Shown here piece after piece: positions 17,690 to 26,840 of a stretch of DNA of 64,000 bases. This DNA comes from Burkholderiaceae bacterium (GTDB taxonomy: Bacteria > Pseudomonadota > Gammaproteobacteria > Burkholderiales > Burkholderiaceae_B), in NCBI GenBank assembly GCA_004322135.1, contig SCSG01000020.1:1-64000 (forward strand), given 5' to 3'. The stretch's first letter is position 1. The number at the start of each line of letters is the position of its first letter. The translations under genes and the position numbers were made by a program. The notes beneath the pieces were generated by a model that was given only the letters and a program-made list of their open reading frames with translations, did not search any database and was not told the origin of the DNA.

Positions 17690-19023
17690 GCGTCGCCGCG
17701 TTCCGCTTTCAATTCGTTCAGGCCGGCTACGACACGGGCGACGGCGCCCGTGTGCTTTTGCACCCAGTGGGCGCCGGCCTCACTCATTTTGTTGAGTCGT
17801 TGAGGGTCGTTCAGAAGGTGTAGTGCCAGTTGCAGCGCCGTGTCGGGGTTGCTGCCGCGTAGCGCGGCACCCTCGTCAATGGCGTCAACGACGGCCTGTT
17901 CGAAGTTTTTCGTGTAGGGTCCCACGATCACTGGCGTGCCGATGGCGCAGGCTTCGATCAGGTTCTGCCCGCCCAGCGGCATGAAACTGCCGGCAACAAT
18001 CGCTACCTGGCTGGTGGCGTAGTAGTGCGGCATTTCGCCCAGGCTGTCGCCCAGCAGCACCGCTGCCTCGTTGCAGCGGCGCACGCTTGACGACGTGGTC
18101 GAGCTGTTCCCGCTCAGTTCCGAACGACGCACGAACGGCAGGCCTGCTTTGGCCAACAGCCCCGCCACTTCGTCAAAGCGCTGCGGATGGCGCGGGATGA
18201 GGAAGAACAACACTTCCCGATCAAGCTCATTGCTTTGTGCGTTGGCACGCCGCAGGTGTTTGGAAATGGCCTGAATGAAGAGCTCGTCTTCTCCTTCGCG
18301 CGTGCTGGCTATGGTGATGACTTTGCGCTGCAGTGCTGCGGCGAAGGCGTGACCGCGCTCGACCTGGTCGGCGGGCACGGAGACGTCGAATTTGAAGTTG
18401 CCCGATACCCGCACCGCTGGCGCGCCAGCCTGTTCCAGCCTTTGGGCGTCCTGCCACGACTGCGCGTAAACGGCCTGCAGCGTGCCGTAGGCCTCGCGCA
18501 TGACGCGCCCGGCGCGCAGGCTTTGGCGCAGCGAGTTGTCGGAGAAGCGCGCGCTGGCGAGCATGACGGGGATGCTTGCACGATGTGCGGCAGCAATGAT
18601 GTTGGGCCAGATTTCGCGCTCTATCAGCACGGCGATGGCGGGCTGGTAATGCTCCAGGAATCGCCGCGCACTGCCCGGAAAGTCATAGGGCATCCATTGC
18701 TGGGCAAGCTGGTTGTTGGCGATTGCCTCGGCGAACATGCGCGCGCCTGCCGCGCGGCCGGTGGCGGTCATGTGGGTGAGCAGCACCTGGTTGCCCTGGT
18801 CCAGGAGCGCCTGAATGAAGGGCTGCGCGGCGCGGGTTTCGCCAAGGCTTACGGCGTGCACCCATATGGGGTGATGCAACGTGGGGGAGTTTTTGTAGTA
18901 GCCGAAGCGTGTGCCCGACATGACTTCCCAATGTCCTCCCGCGCGGCGCGCGCGCAGCCCCATCCAGGCCATCAGGCCCGGAGAAAGAAGGCGTATGGAC
19001 GCGTTGTAAAGGAAGCGATTCAA
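17686..19023 (-). CDS. waaA: 3-deoxy-D-manno-octulosonic acid (Kdo) transferase
   Basis: A 445-residue GT30 glycosyltransferase that adds Kdo to lipid IVA, anchored to the inner membrane by its N-terminus. The conserved HAVSLGETRAAQPFI contains the catalytic Glu. The second Rossmann domain has FLIPRHPQRF and the donor-site motif GSFMPLGGQNLIEACAIGTPVIVGPYTKNF. The length is slightly above the usual ~425. It overlaps waaC by four bases, so the two LPS core genes form an operon. Confidence 0.97.
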   Translation of the reverse strand: MNRFLYNASIRLLSPGLMAWMGLRARRAGGHWEVMSGTRFGYYKNSPTLHHPIWVHAVSLGETRAAQPFIQALLDQGNQVLLTHMTATGRAAGARMFAEAIANNQLAQQWMPYDFPGSARRFLEHYQPAIAVLIEREIWPNIIAAAHRASIPVMLASARFSDNSLRQSLRAGRVMREAYGTLQAVYAQSWQDAQRLEQAGAPAVRVSGNFKFDVSVPADQVERGHAFAAALQRKVITIASTREGEDELFIQAISKHLRRANAQSNELDREVLFFLIPRHPQRFDEVAGLLAKAGLPFVRRSELSGNSSTTSSSVRRCNEAAVLLGDSLGEMPHYYATSQVAIVAGSFMPLGGQNLIEACAIGTPVIVGPYTKNFEQAVVDAIDEGAALRGSNPDTALQLALHLLNDPQRLNKMSEAGAHWVQKHTGAVARVVAGLNELKAERGDA

Positions 19024-19994
19024 AAGGAGAGCTCCCGGCCTTTCTTGGGCAGAGCCTGGTCGATGGCGCTTAGTACGGTTTGGGCCGAGGGGGCGTGGTC
19101 CCGTTCACCCAGGCTGGCATTGTAGGCGGGCCCCTGCAGTGGCGTGCGCACGGGCGTGGAGGCCTTGTAGATGCCGATGGTGGGCCGCCCCAGGCTTGCC
19201 GACAGATGGGTAAGCCCGCTGTCCAGCCCCACCATGATGCTGGCCTTGGCCAGCACGTGGGCGGTATCGGTAAGGCTTGCGCGGGGAAGGACTTCGGCGT
19301 TTGGCCGGCGTGCGATCAGGGCTTGCGCGCGCTGGGTTTCCTGCGTATTGCCGGCCAGCAGCTTGAGCGCCAGCCCGCGCTGTTGCAGGCCGTCGAACAC
19401 AGTAAGCCAGTCGTTGATGGGCCATAGCTTGTCGTCGCGGCTGGCCGACGGCATGATGACGGCATAGGGTTCCACCGTTGTCCCCTGAGTGAAATGCGTC
19501 AGGCCGAAGTCGGGGTCGCCTTCGTAAGTATAGCCAAAGGTGGCCGCAGCCAGTTCACGCTGGCGGATGACGGCCGGTTGCCAGAACTTGACCCGGTGTC
19601 TGACGTCGTAGAAGAACGACGCAAGTGGTTCGCGCGCGGACCTGAAGTCCAGGCCGTGCCGCAGTCCATGGGTTTGGCGCAGCAGCCATACGGATTTCAT
19701 CAGCGCCTGCATGTCCAGCACGATGTCGTAGTGGCGTGCCTGCAGATTGGCGCGCAGCGCCGCGCGTTCGGCGCGGGTTTGCTTTGACCACCAGTGCTTG
19801 CGCCAGCGCCGGTGCGCAACGGGAATGACTTCATGCACGGCCGGGTGCCACGCGGGAATTTCCACAAAATTTTCCTCGACGATCCAGTCGATATCCGCTT
19901 GCGGAACGTGTGCAGCGATATCGGTGATTGCCGGCAACATGTGCACCAGATCGCCCAGCGACGACGTACGTACTATGAGTATCTTTTTCGTCAT
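19020..19994 (-). CDS. waaC: Lipopolysaccharide heptosyltransferase I
   Basis: A 324-residue GT9 enzyme that transfers the first L-glycero-D-manno-heptose to Kdo2-lipid A. It has the typical opening KKILIVRTSSLGDLVHMLPAI, the acceptor-side IDWIVEENFVEIPAWHP and the ADP-heptose-binding MVGLDSGLTHLSASLGRPTIGIY. It is first in a two-gene waaC-waaA operon on the minus strand. Confidence 0.97.
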   Translation of the reverse strand: MTKKILIVRTSSLGDLVHMLPAITDIAAHVPQADIDWIVEENFVEIPAWHPAVHEVIPVAHRRWRKHWWSKQTRAERAALRANLQARHYDIVLDMQALMKSVWLLRQTHGLRHGLDFRSAREPLASFFYDVRHRVKFWQPAVIRQRELAAATFGYTYEGDPDFGLTHFTQGTTVEPYAVIMPSASRDDKLWPINDWLTVFDGLQQRGLALKLLAGNTQETQRAQALIARRPNAEVLPRASLTDTAHVLAKASIMVGLDSGLTHLSASLGRPTIGIYKASTPVRTPLQGPAYNASLGERDHAPSAQTVLSAIDQALPKKGRELSF

Positions 19995-20032
19995 GCCGCG
20001 ATTATAAGTAGATTTCGCGATGTCATTTTTGC

Positions 20033-21553
20033 TTAGGACGCCTGGATGCGCCGATTGGGGCTGTTCAGCAATTTAAGTGCACCCAGGACGCGTTCGTCCA
20101 TGATGTCCTGCAGTGCCGCCGTGACGCGGCGCGTGAATTCCAGGTCTTTGGGCAGCGTGGTGCCGAAGATGGGCCGCACGTGTATCAGCGCTTCCACCAG
20201 ATCGAATGCGCTGGCGGTGCGTCCACCCGCCGAGAGCACTGCCTGAAGCAGTTCGTCCTGCAGCGGGTCGCTTACGCGGAGTTCTTCGTTGCGTTCGTTG
20301 TAGCCGGTAAGATAGCGCATCCAGGCGGCGACGGCGGTGGCGTGGTGCTCGATGCTTTGGCCGTGCACCATGCGGATTTTCAGGGGTTCGAGGATGCCCG
20401 ACACCAGGACGGAGGAACTGTCTATGGTTGTTTGCGCCGTGGTGATGGTTTGGGCAGAATTGCCGAAGCGTCGAAGCAGTTTTTGCTTGTACCTGTCCCA
20501 GTCGATGCGCGTGTGTTTGGGCAATGTAAAGATGGCGTCTTCAAGCAGGTCGTCGATGTAGCGGGCAATTTCCGGATGTTGCATGGCTTGCGCCAGCGTT
20601 TTGCAGCCTGCAACCGCTCCCAGGTGCGCCAGCGCGAAGTGGCCGGCATGCAGCATGATGGATTGGGCCTGCTCGAACGGTGCCACGTGCGTCACCAGCA
20701 CTGCGCCCGCCTTTTCCCATTGTGGACGATCGGTCGAAAACCAGTCCTGGATGATCCATTGCGAGAAGGGTTCGGTGACGACGGGCGCGGCATCGTGCAC
20801 GCTTAGCAGTGCTTCGGCCGAGCTGACGTCGGCGGGCGAGGCGGCCAGCGCGGTGCGGTCTACCAGTGAGCACGGACACGCGTACTGGTCCAGGAAATAT
20901 TGCAGCAGGTCAGGGGCGTTCAGGTCGTTCTGGACCCGGTCTATGTAGTGTTCAAGCACACGCTGCAGGATTTTGCCGTTGGCGGGCAGGTGGTCGCAGC
21001 TAAGAAGGGTAAGGGGCGGGCGGCCATTGAGCTTGCGCTGGAGTATGGCCCACGCCAGCACGCCAATGGGTGAGCGCGCGCTTTGCGGCGAATGAAGATC
21101 GAGCTGCACGTCGGGAAGGGACACGTCCAGGCCGTCGTGCGAGGCGTCATAACCATACCCCCTTGCGCCAAGGGTAAGCGTAACGATTTCAGTTTGTGGT
21201 GCGACCAGTGCGTTGATGACTTCGTCCCGGGATTGAGCCAGACACGCGACATGATTCAGGCTGCCAATGACGCGCGCCCTGCGGGTGTCGTTGTCGTCCA
21301 CCAGAACGGTGTAAAGGCCGTTTTGCGGGGCTAGTGCGAGGCTCAGAGCGGGGTTGTGTATGCTGGTGGCGAAGATGCCCCAGTTCGGGCCTTCCAGTTG
21401 CATGACCTGGTCGGTGTAGATGGCCGAGTGGCTGCGGTGGAACGTGCCAGTGCCCAGGTGGACGATGCGCGTGGGCACGACCGACCGGTCATAGGACGGC
21501 GTGACCACGGCATGCGGCACGAGGCCCAGGGTGGCGTTTGATAGTTGTTCCAT
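20033..21553 (-). CDS. Mannitol dehydrogenase-family protein with altered active site
   Basis: A 506-residue member of the long-chain polyol/uronate dehydrogenase family (mannitol 2-dehydrogenase, UxuB). The NAD-binding GTGTFHRSHSAIYTD, LSCDHLPANG, CSLVDRT and EPFSQWIIQDWF motifs are all present. The catalytic segment, normally KxRxLNGSH, reads QSIMLHAGH: the catalytic Lys is Gln297 and the Asn is His302, while the final His (305) is kept. The alignment to UxuB needs no gap here. Classical hydride transfer with Lys as general base should fail, so it may have another activity or be a paralogue losing function. It stands alone between galU and waaC on the minus strand. Confidence 0.88.
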   Translation of the reverse strand: MEQLSNATLGLVPHAVVTPSYDRSVVPTRIVHLGTGTFHRSHSAIYTDQVMQLEGPNWGIFATSIHNPALSLALAPQNGLYTVLVDDNDTRRARVIGSLNHVACLAQSRDEVINALVAPQTEIVTLTLGARGYGYDASHDGLDVSLPDVQLDLHSPQSARSPIGVLAWAILQRKLNGRPPLTLLSCDHLPANGKILQRVLEHYIDRVQNDLNAPDLLQYFLDQYACPCSLVDRTALAASPADVSSAEALLSVHDAAPVVTEPFSQWIIQDWFSTDRPQWEKAGAVLVTHVAPFEQAQSIMLHAGHFALAHLGAVAGCKTLAQAMQHPEIARYIDDLLEDAIFTLPKHTRIDWDRYKQKLLRRFGNSAQTITTAQTTIDSSSVLVSGILEPLKIRMVHGQSIEHHATAVAAWMRYLTGYNERNEELRVSDPLQDELLQAVLSAGGRTASAFDLVEALIHVRPIFGTTLPKDLEFTRRVTAALQDIMDERVLGALKLLNSPNRRIQAS

Positions 21554-21646
21554 GGCGCGTTGTCCTGCGGTGTGCTATTGGCTTACTTCACCATTATGGT
21601 GCCCGCGTCACACTCTGGCAATGGCTGGCAGACCGCCGTGGAAGTG

Positions 21647-22477
21647 TCAGAGACCGTGGTATTTGCGGCCCAGTTCTATGGTTGCGTGGAAGAATCCTTC
21701 CTTGCTGCCGCAGTCGTAGCGCGTGCCCTCGTACTGGTAGCCGAACACGTGGCGTGCCTTGAGCAGGCTGGCGATTCCATCGGTAAGCTGGATTTCGCCG
21801 CCCACGCCGGCCTGAGTGTGCCGCAGGTGTTCGAATATTTCGGGTTCCAGCACGTAGCGCCCCACGACGGCCAGGGTTGAAGGCGCGTCGGCCGGCTGCG
21901 GCTTTTCGACGATGCTCTTGACGAGGGTGGTTCGATCGGCGATCCGATCGCCTGAAATAATGCCGTATTTTGACGTGGATTCGCGTTCGACGTTTTGTAT
22001 GGCCAGGATGCTGCCGTTCTGCTGGTGCGCGGCTTCGACAAGCTGCAGCGTGGCCGCGGTATTGGCGTCGATGAGGTCGTCGGCCAGCAGTACGACGAAC
22101 GGTTCGTTGCCGACAATGGGTGCCGCGCACAGGACGGCGTGGCCCAGGCCCAGCGGCGCGGGCTGGCGCGTGTAAATGCAGTTGATGTGCGGCGGAATGA
22201 CGTTGCGCACGATGTCGAGCAGCCTGGTTTTGTGCTTGGCGGTCAAATCGGCTTCAAGTTCGGGTGCCCGGTCGAAATGATCTTCGATAGCTCGTTTGTT
22301 GCGGCCGGTGATGAATATCAGGTCGGTGATGCCGGCTGCAACCGCTTCTTCCACCGCGTACTGGATTAGCGGTTTGTCCACAATTGGCAGCATTTCCTTG
22401 GGCATGGCTTTGGTTGCCGGAAGAAAACGGGTACCCAGGCCCGCAACAGGGAAGACAGCTTTGCGAATTGGTTTCAT
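21647..22477 (-). CDS. galU: UTP-glucose-1-phosphate uridylyltransferase
   Basis: A 276-residue nucleotidyltransferase making UDP-glucose for polysaccharides and LPS. It has the opening [39 protein letters not shown], and the motifs LADDLID and VEKP expected for GalU. It is divergent from the GntR regulator gene. Confidence 0.97.
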   Translation of the reverse strand: MKPIRKAVFPVAGLGTRFLPATKAMPKEMLPIVDKPLIQYAVEEAVAAGITDLIFITGRNKRAIEDHFDRAPELEADLTAKHKTRLLDIVRNVIPPHINCIYTRQPAPLGLGHAVLCAAPIVGNEPFVVLLADDLIDANTAATLQLVEAAHQQNGSILAIQNVERESTSKYGIISGDRIADRTTLVKSIVEKPQPADAPSTLAVVGRYVLEPEIFEHLRHTQAGVGGEIQLTDGIASLLKARHVFGYQYEGTRYDCGSKEGFFHATIELGRKYHGL

Positions 22478-22782
22478 AGGGAAAAATCAGCGATGCGCGG
22501 CGATGAGCGCGAGAAATAGTTATACCGTTCGCGCTTATTGTAGAGGAACGGGGTCTTGGGCGGAGTAGCGCCATGAATTCCAGTGTTGTAATGAAGGGGG
22601 AATTTCAGGCAGTGCTCGGCGCTTATTTTTGTGGGCTTTGCCTGACAATATGAGCTGCGTCAATTCCAGGGGTTCTTGTCCGGGATCTGGGGTTTGCCGT
22701 GGGACGGTGCATGGTTCGGGGAAAACATTGTGTGCCGCCCTGAAGGGTTTCTCTTGTTGTTTCCTACTATTCATAAATAACA
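22478..22782. other. Divergent promoter region galU / GntR
   Basis: A 305-base region without a gene. On the minus side TACAAT and TATAAC boxes lie within ~80 bases of galU. On the plus side an AT-rich CTACTATTCATAAATAA sits just before the GntR start, which lacks a clear ribosome binding site. No operator-like dyad is obvious. Confidence 0.45.
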
Positions 22783-23520
22783 ATGTTCGCTTCTGCTGCT
22801 GACCGCGTGCGCTCGGAAATCGAGGCTCGTATAGTGAATGGCTCGATGCCGCCTGGGGCACCGCTTGACGAATCGCAGTTGGGCGCAATGTTTGCTGTGT
22901 CGCGTACGCCGGTGCGCGAAGCGTTGCTGCAACTGTCCACCATGGGCTTTGTGCAGATTATCCCGCGCTCGGGAATTTATGTGGTGCTTTTGTCCGCGCG
23001 TGATCTGGCGTCTTTGTACGAGGTGCTGGCGCAGCTTGAGGGCCTGGTTGCGCGGCTGGTCATTCACCGCATCAATGAAGAGCAGATCGCCACGCTGCGC
23101 CAATTGCACGCAACCGGCAAGACGGCAGTGGATCAGGGTGACGTTGAAGGCTTCCTGGCTTACAACAAGGCCTTTCACGAGGCCCTGTATTACGTTTGCG
23201 GCAATAGTTTTCTGGTTGAACAGATTCTGCTGATCCGCAAGCGGATCAACCCGTACCGTTCGCCTGCAGCGGATTACGCGCAGCATATTGGCGAGTTCTG
23301 GGCCGGGCACGACGCGCTGCTGAACAGCATCCTGGGCAAGGATGCGGCGCTGGCCTTGGATCTGGCCAGCGGCCACGTCATGAATAGTGGCAAGGATCTC
23401 TTCGGGTCAACGGACATTGCCGCCGGGAATCTGGTGTTCGATATGGCCTATGGCGGCCTGCCGCGCGTGACGATTGATTTTCCGCGCTTACCCAACGCCC
23501 GGCACGCCCCGGTGGCGTAG
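22783..23520 (+). CDS. GntR-family regulator (FCD domain)
   Basis: A 245-residue regulator with an N-terminal winged helix (LDESQLGAMFAVSRTPVREALLQLSTMGFVQIIPRSGIYVV) and a C-terminal all-helical FCD effector domain that keeps the metal-type histidines (NKAFHEALYYVCGN, GHDALLNSI, ASGHVM). FCD domains usually sense organic acids. No catabolic genes adjoin it, so its target is unclear. Confidence 0.9.
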   Translation: MFASAADRVRSEIEARIVNGSMPPGAPLDESQLGAMFAVSRTPVREALLQLSTMGFVQIIPRSGIYVVLLSARDLASLYEVLAQLEGLVARLVIHRINEEQIATLRQLHATGKTAVDQGDVEGFLAYNKAFHEALYYVCGNSFLVEQILLIRKRINPYRSPAADYAQHIGEFWAGHDALLNSILGKDAALALDLASGHVMNSGKDLFGSTDIAAGNLVFDMAYGGLPRVTIDFPRLPNARHAPVA

Positions 23521-23585
23521 CTAAAGGGGCCTCAGGTCGTATGCGCAGCGGCGCATCTCATGCGTGCTCGCCGCGGTGTGGCGTG

Positions 23586-23837
23586 CTATGGTGCACGGGG
23601 AGTGGTGGTGGCCGGGGTCGCATTGTTTGGCGTGCCGGGACCGCCGGTGGTGCTGTTTGACGTGTTGGGGGATCCCGTGTCGGAAACCGGTGTTCCCAAG
23701 CGAACGGCCTGCGGGTTCACTTCGCTGGGAGGGTTGATCTGCATGCCGCTTGCATGCGGCGGTTGGCCGAAAACACCCTCACCCAGCGCGAGGACGGCCA
23801 GGTTGGCGATGACGATGGCTAGAAACAGAAAGCGCAT
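23586..23837 (-). CDS. Small membrane-anchored or exported protein behind coaX
   Basis: An 83-residue protein starting MRFLFLAIVIANLAVLALGEGVFGQPP, an uncleaved-anchor-like hydrophobic N-terminus followed by a Pro/Gly/Thr/Ser-rich tail. The ATG at 23837 is chosen because the open frame further upstream runs into coaX sequence and lacks hydrophobic character. In related genomes I recall a SPOR-domain protein after coaX with a similar N-terminus. Here no SPOR domain is seen, so this may be a shortened form. The tail is low-complexity. It is 64 bases downstream of coaX, in the same direction. Confidence 0.55.
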   Translation of the reverse strand: MRFLFLAIVIANLAVLALGEGVFGQPPHASGMQINPPSEVNPQAVRLGTPVSDTGSPNTSNSTTGGPGTPNNATPATTTPRAP

Positions 23838-23901
23838 GGCAGTGGCATTGGGAGTGACACCAAAGTTTAAGCCATCGGCGGGTTTTTGGCTTGCGGCTTG
23901 A

Positions 23902-24834
23902 TTACGAGCTGCTCGTCGCCAGGCAGGCCAGGCCGTCCAGCACTGGGCTGTCCAGCCATTCAATGGGAGCGGGCGGCAGCCCGAATCGTGCCTGGGCGGT
24001 GTGGATCAGGCGCAAGACCTCGTCCTTGACGGTGGGCCAGCCGCCGCCCGTTGCGTAAATGCGCGGCACCTGGCTGTACACATCCAATCCGATCATCCAT
24101 TGGCGCAGGATGGCGCCCGCCTGCGCCGCGGCGATACCCGTGGCGATGGCCTGGTGTGTATGCGTGGGGTAGTCGGCCGAGTGCCCCTGGGCCTTTGGCA
24201 GCTGGGCGGTGGCGTGGGCAAGCGATGAGTTCATCAGGGCCGGGCCAGGCAGAATCACGCCGCCCCGGAATGTGTAGCCGCCGGTACTATTCTCTTTGGT
24301 GCCGGCCTTGTCATTGCCCGAAGGCTGCCTGGTACTGCGGGGGTTGGCAGGGCTGGAGTCCGCTACCGCTGCGTCTTGGGTGCCGGGGCGGGTGGGCGCG
24401 GCGTCTTTGGGGACAAGCGTGTCGATGGTTGTGGCAGTGCCGAAGCTGACGAGGATGGCGGGAGCGCGATTGTCCGGAAGTGTGCGCTCAAGGTGCTGCG
24501 CCAGCCCCAGCAGGGCAACCCAGCGATCGGAGCCGAGTTGCTCGGGTTTGTCGTAGCCGTTCAGTACGTTCAGGGCGGCGCGCTGACTGTTGACCCAATT
24601 TATGGTCAGCGCGTTTGCGGCGAGTCTGGTGCTGATGCGGCTGGAAATAGCATTGCCCGCGACGTTGACGCCGAACGCGGCAGTGGGCGTGGCGGGCAGG
24701 TCATGCAGCCAGGCGCCAATTTGGTCCAGGCCTGTATAGGGAAAGGCCAGAGGTGCGACTTCACGCTGGCCGGTAATTGGCTGGACCCAGCCAAGCTTCA
24801 GGCGTGTGTTGCCGGCATCAATCAATATGATCAT
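23902..24834 (-). CDS. coaX: Type III pantothenate kinase
   Basis: A 310-residue CoaX that phosphorylates pantothenate in coenzyme A synthesis. It has ATP-binding IIDAGNTRLKLGW, the SDRWVALLG motif, SFGTATTIDT, and GGYTFRGGVILPGPALM. Family members usually have ~255-270 residues. The excess is a Ser/Thr/Asn-rich insert between IDTLVPKD and GGYTFRGG (about residues 140-185) that looks like a disordered loop. It overlaps the end of birA by four bases, forming a birA-coaX operon. Confidence 0.95.
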   Translation of the reverse strand: MIILIDAGNTRLKLGWVQPITGQREVAPLAFPYTGLDQIGAWLHDLPATPTAAFGVNVAGNAISSRISTRLAANALTINWVNSQRAALNVLNGYDKPEQLGSDRWVALLGLAQHLERTLPDNRAPAILVSFGTATTIDTLVPKDAAPTRPGTQDAAVADSSPANPRSTRQPSGNDKAGTKENSTGGYTFRGGVILPGPALMNSSLAHATAQLPKAQGHSADYPTHTHQAIATGIAAAQAGAILRQWMIGLDVYSQVPRIYATGGGWPTVKDEVLRLIHTAQARFGLPPAPIEWLDSPVLDGLACLATSSS

Positions 24835-25691
24835 AGGCGTACCGAAATTTCGCCGATGGTGATGGGGGTCTCGCCCTTTGGGGTGCGCAGCAGCAGCTGC
24901 CCGAACTGATTGATTCCACAGGCGATTCCCGAGTCGATGATGTGGCCTTCATCCAGGACGTCAACGTGCTGGCCGGCCAGCGTATCGATTTGCGCATGGC
25001 GGGCGGGGAAGGTCTCGAAGCCGCTGTGCATGATGGTGTTCAGGGCTTCGTACCAGGCGTGCGCTATGGAGGTGACCAATGTTGCGACGGGCACGTCTTC
25101 AAGCAGTGCATTGTCGCGGGCGATTTCGCACCAGTCGGCCACCTGCCGGTCCAGCGCCAGGCTCAGGGCGCGCGCATCGTCCAGATTGATGCCGATTCCA
25201 ATGATCACGACATGGTGGTCCGACGACAGGCGCGAGGTGCCTGCCCGCGTGGTTTCAACCAGAATGCCTGCCAGCTTCCCGGTTTTCCATTGCAGGTCGT
25301 TGGGCCATTTCATGGTGAGGTTGTCGCGCTGGGGAGGCTTGATGAAGCGGCGCAGGGCTTCGCAGGCGGCGATGCCGGCCACGGGAGACAGGGCGGGCAA
25401 CAACTTGATTGGCAGGAAAACGTCGAAGGCGCACGAGAACATCAGGTTGGCGCCGGCGCGGTTTTGCCAGGTTCGTCCGGCCCGGCCGCGCCCCTGCTCC
25501 TGAAGGTGGGCGCCTGAAAGCCAGGGCCGCGCCAGGCGTTGCCGGTTCGTGCGAGCCTTGTTCAGCAGTTCGGCATTCGTGGACGTGGTGCGCTCGACCC
25601 ATTCGATTTGCTTGAATTGCGGCAGGTCGCGGCGCAATAGCGGCACGAGGGTCTCGGGTGCAGGCAGTGTCGGCGATGTCGTCTCTGGCAT
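24831..25691 (-). CDS. birA: Biotin-[acetyl-CoA-carboxylase] ligase
   Basis: A 286-residue biotin protein ligase with the biotinyl-AMP motif GRGRAGRTWQNRAGANLMFS, the LTMKWPNDL motif and GIGINLD. The N-terminal DNA-binding helix-turn-helix of E. coli BirA is absent, so this is a catalytic-only ligase. It is first in the birA-coaX operon. Confidence 0.95.
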   Translation of the reverse strand: MPETTSPTLPAPETLVPLLRRDLPQFKQIEWVERTTSTNAELLNKARTNRQRLARPWLSGAHLQEQGRGRAGRTWQNRAGANLMFSCAFDVFLPIKLLPALSPVAGIAACEALRRFIKPPQRDNLTMKWPNDLQWKTGKLAGILVETTRAGTSRLSSDHHVVIIGIGINLDDARALSLALDRQVADWCEIARDNALLEDVPVATLVTSIAHAWYEALNTIMHSGFETFPARHAQIDTLAGQHVDVLDEGHIIDSGIACGINQFGQLLLRTPKGETPITIGEISVRL

Positions 25692-25929
25692 GGTGGCGGC
25701 GGTGTTCGTTCGGCTGTGGTTGGTGTGGAATGAATATGCGGCGCAGGATGTCTGCGACGGGCCGCGTTCGTGAATGATGGGTCTTGCCCGACGGTAATTT
25801 TATATCTTATCGTTTTCCATATGCTGCGTTTCCGTGCGTCATGTGGCGGACGGGTGTGGGCGGCCTTGTTTCGTGGCGGGCATGTTGCCCGGTATGATGT
25901 TCTTTTTGTGGATGGATCAGAGCGTGAGC

Positions 25930-26628
25930 ATGGAAGATACCTCATTCGAGGGCTTGGCGGGCGCCATTGACTGTGCCATCGAGTGGCCTGAAACCCCCGT
26001 GCGCGGTTGGGCGCTGGTGCTGCACCCGCATCCCCTGCACGGCGGCGCGCGCGACAACAAGATTGTGACGACTATTGCGCGCGCCTGCGTGCAAAGCGGC
26101 CTGGTGGCGGTGCGGCCGGATTTTCGCGGGGTGGGCGCGTCGGCGGGCGAGTTCGACAACGCCGTGGGTGAAACGCTGGACATGCGCGAGCTGGTGCGCC
26201 AGTTTACGCAGCGCTATCCGCAGGCGGCCGCGGGCAAGTGGCTGTTGGCGGGGTTTTCCTTTGGCACGGCCGTGGCGGCGCAGCTGTATTCAATGCTGGA
26301 GCAGGAGACGCACGAGGCGCAGGCGGACGCGGGTGTGCCATCGGCAACGCCCGAAGAAGGGGCCGATGCTTCGCGCGGTGTGCTTCCAGGCGCCCTGGTT
26401 CTGGTTGGGACCGCTGTGCGGCGGTTCGAATTTCGAGAGGTGGTGGTACCGGGCAACACCTTGCTGATTCATGGCGAGTCAGACGAAGTGGTGCCGTTCG
26501 CCGAAGCCGTCGATTTTGCGCGCGCGCACGATCTGCCGGTTGTCATGGTGCCCGACGCGTCGCATTTCTTTCACGGCAAGCTTATTTTGCTTAGACGACT
26601 GGTGCAGGATTACTTGCTGACGCTTTGA
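25930..26628 (+). CDS. Alpha/beta hydrolase (serine hydrolase)
   Basis: About 232 residues. Visible motifs are the HPHPLHGG oxyanion segment, nucleophile elbow GFSFG, acid HGESDEVVPF and base DASHFFHG. This is the CocE/NonD-like small alpha/beta hydrolase group common in betaproteobacteria. A Glu/Ala/Pro-rich insert (EQETHEAQADAGVPSATPEE) interrupts the core after the nucleophile. The start is uncertain: MEDTSFEGL at 25930 is chosen, MDQSVSM at 25912 is possible, and neither has a clear ribosome binding site. The substrate is unknown. Confidence 0.82.
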   Translation: MEDTSFEGLAGAIDCAIEWPETPVRGWALVLHPHPLHGGARDNKIVTTIARACVQSGLVAVRPDFRGVGASAGEFDNAVGETLDMRELVRQFTQRYPQAAAGKWLLAGFSFGTAVAAQLYSMLEQETHEAQADAGVPSATPEEGADASRGVLPGALVLVGTAVRRFEFREVVVPGNTLLIHGESDEVVPFAEAVDFARAHDLPVVMVPDASHFFHGKLILLRRLVQDYLLTL

Positions 26629-26640
26629 CTTAGTGCCCTG

Positions 26641-26661
26641 TCCGGCTAATTTTAAGTGCTC
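26641..26661. repeat. Dispersed motif copy 1
   Basis: TCCGGCTAATT then TTAAGTGCTC. The same two blocks recur at 54368-54392 with a four-base longer spacer. Here the motif lies 12 bases after the hydrolase stop and ~180 bases before dacC. Function unknown. Confidence 0.45.
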
Positions 26662-26778
26662 AAACTATCCAGAGAGACAGGACGCCAGCGTAATTTTTTA
26701 ATGGGTTTCGTAGCAAATGATTGCGTGTTGATGCGGAAAACACTGGGTTTCAGCGCCCCTTACGTGGGGTGCACTGCC

Positions 26779-26784
26779 TATAAT
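26779..26784 (+). promoter_or_regulatory. Candidate -10 box of dacC
   Basis: A consensus TATAAT 57 bases before the dacC ATG. No good -35 box is seen at the expected distance. Confidence 0.4.
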
Positions 26785-26840
26785 AAGCGGGTATTGCGTG
26801 CGTTTCCCTTGAATTTTCCCGGACGGACTTATTGATTCCT

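Noticed and set aside
26641-26661. Dispersed motif read as a sigma-28 promoter on the opposite strand
   Set aside because: The reverse complement shows TTAAAATTAGCCGG, but the spacing between the TAAA and GCCG blocks does not fit the sigma-28 consensus and there are no flagellar genes nearby.
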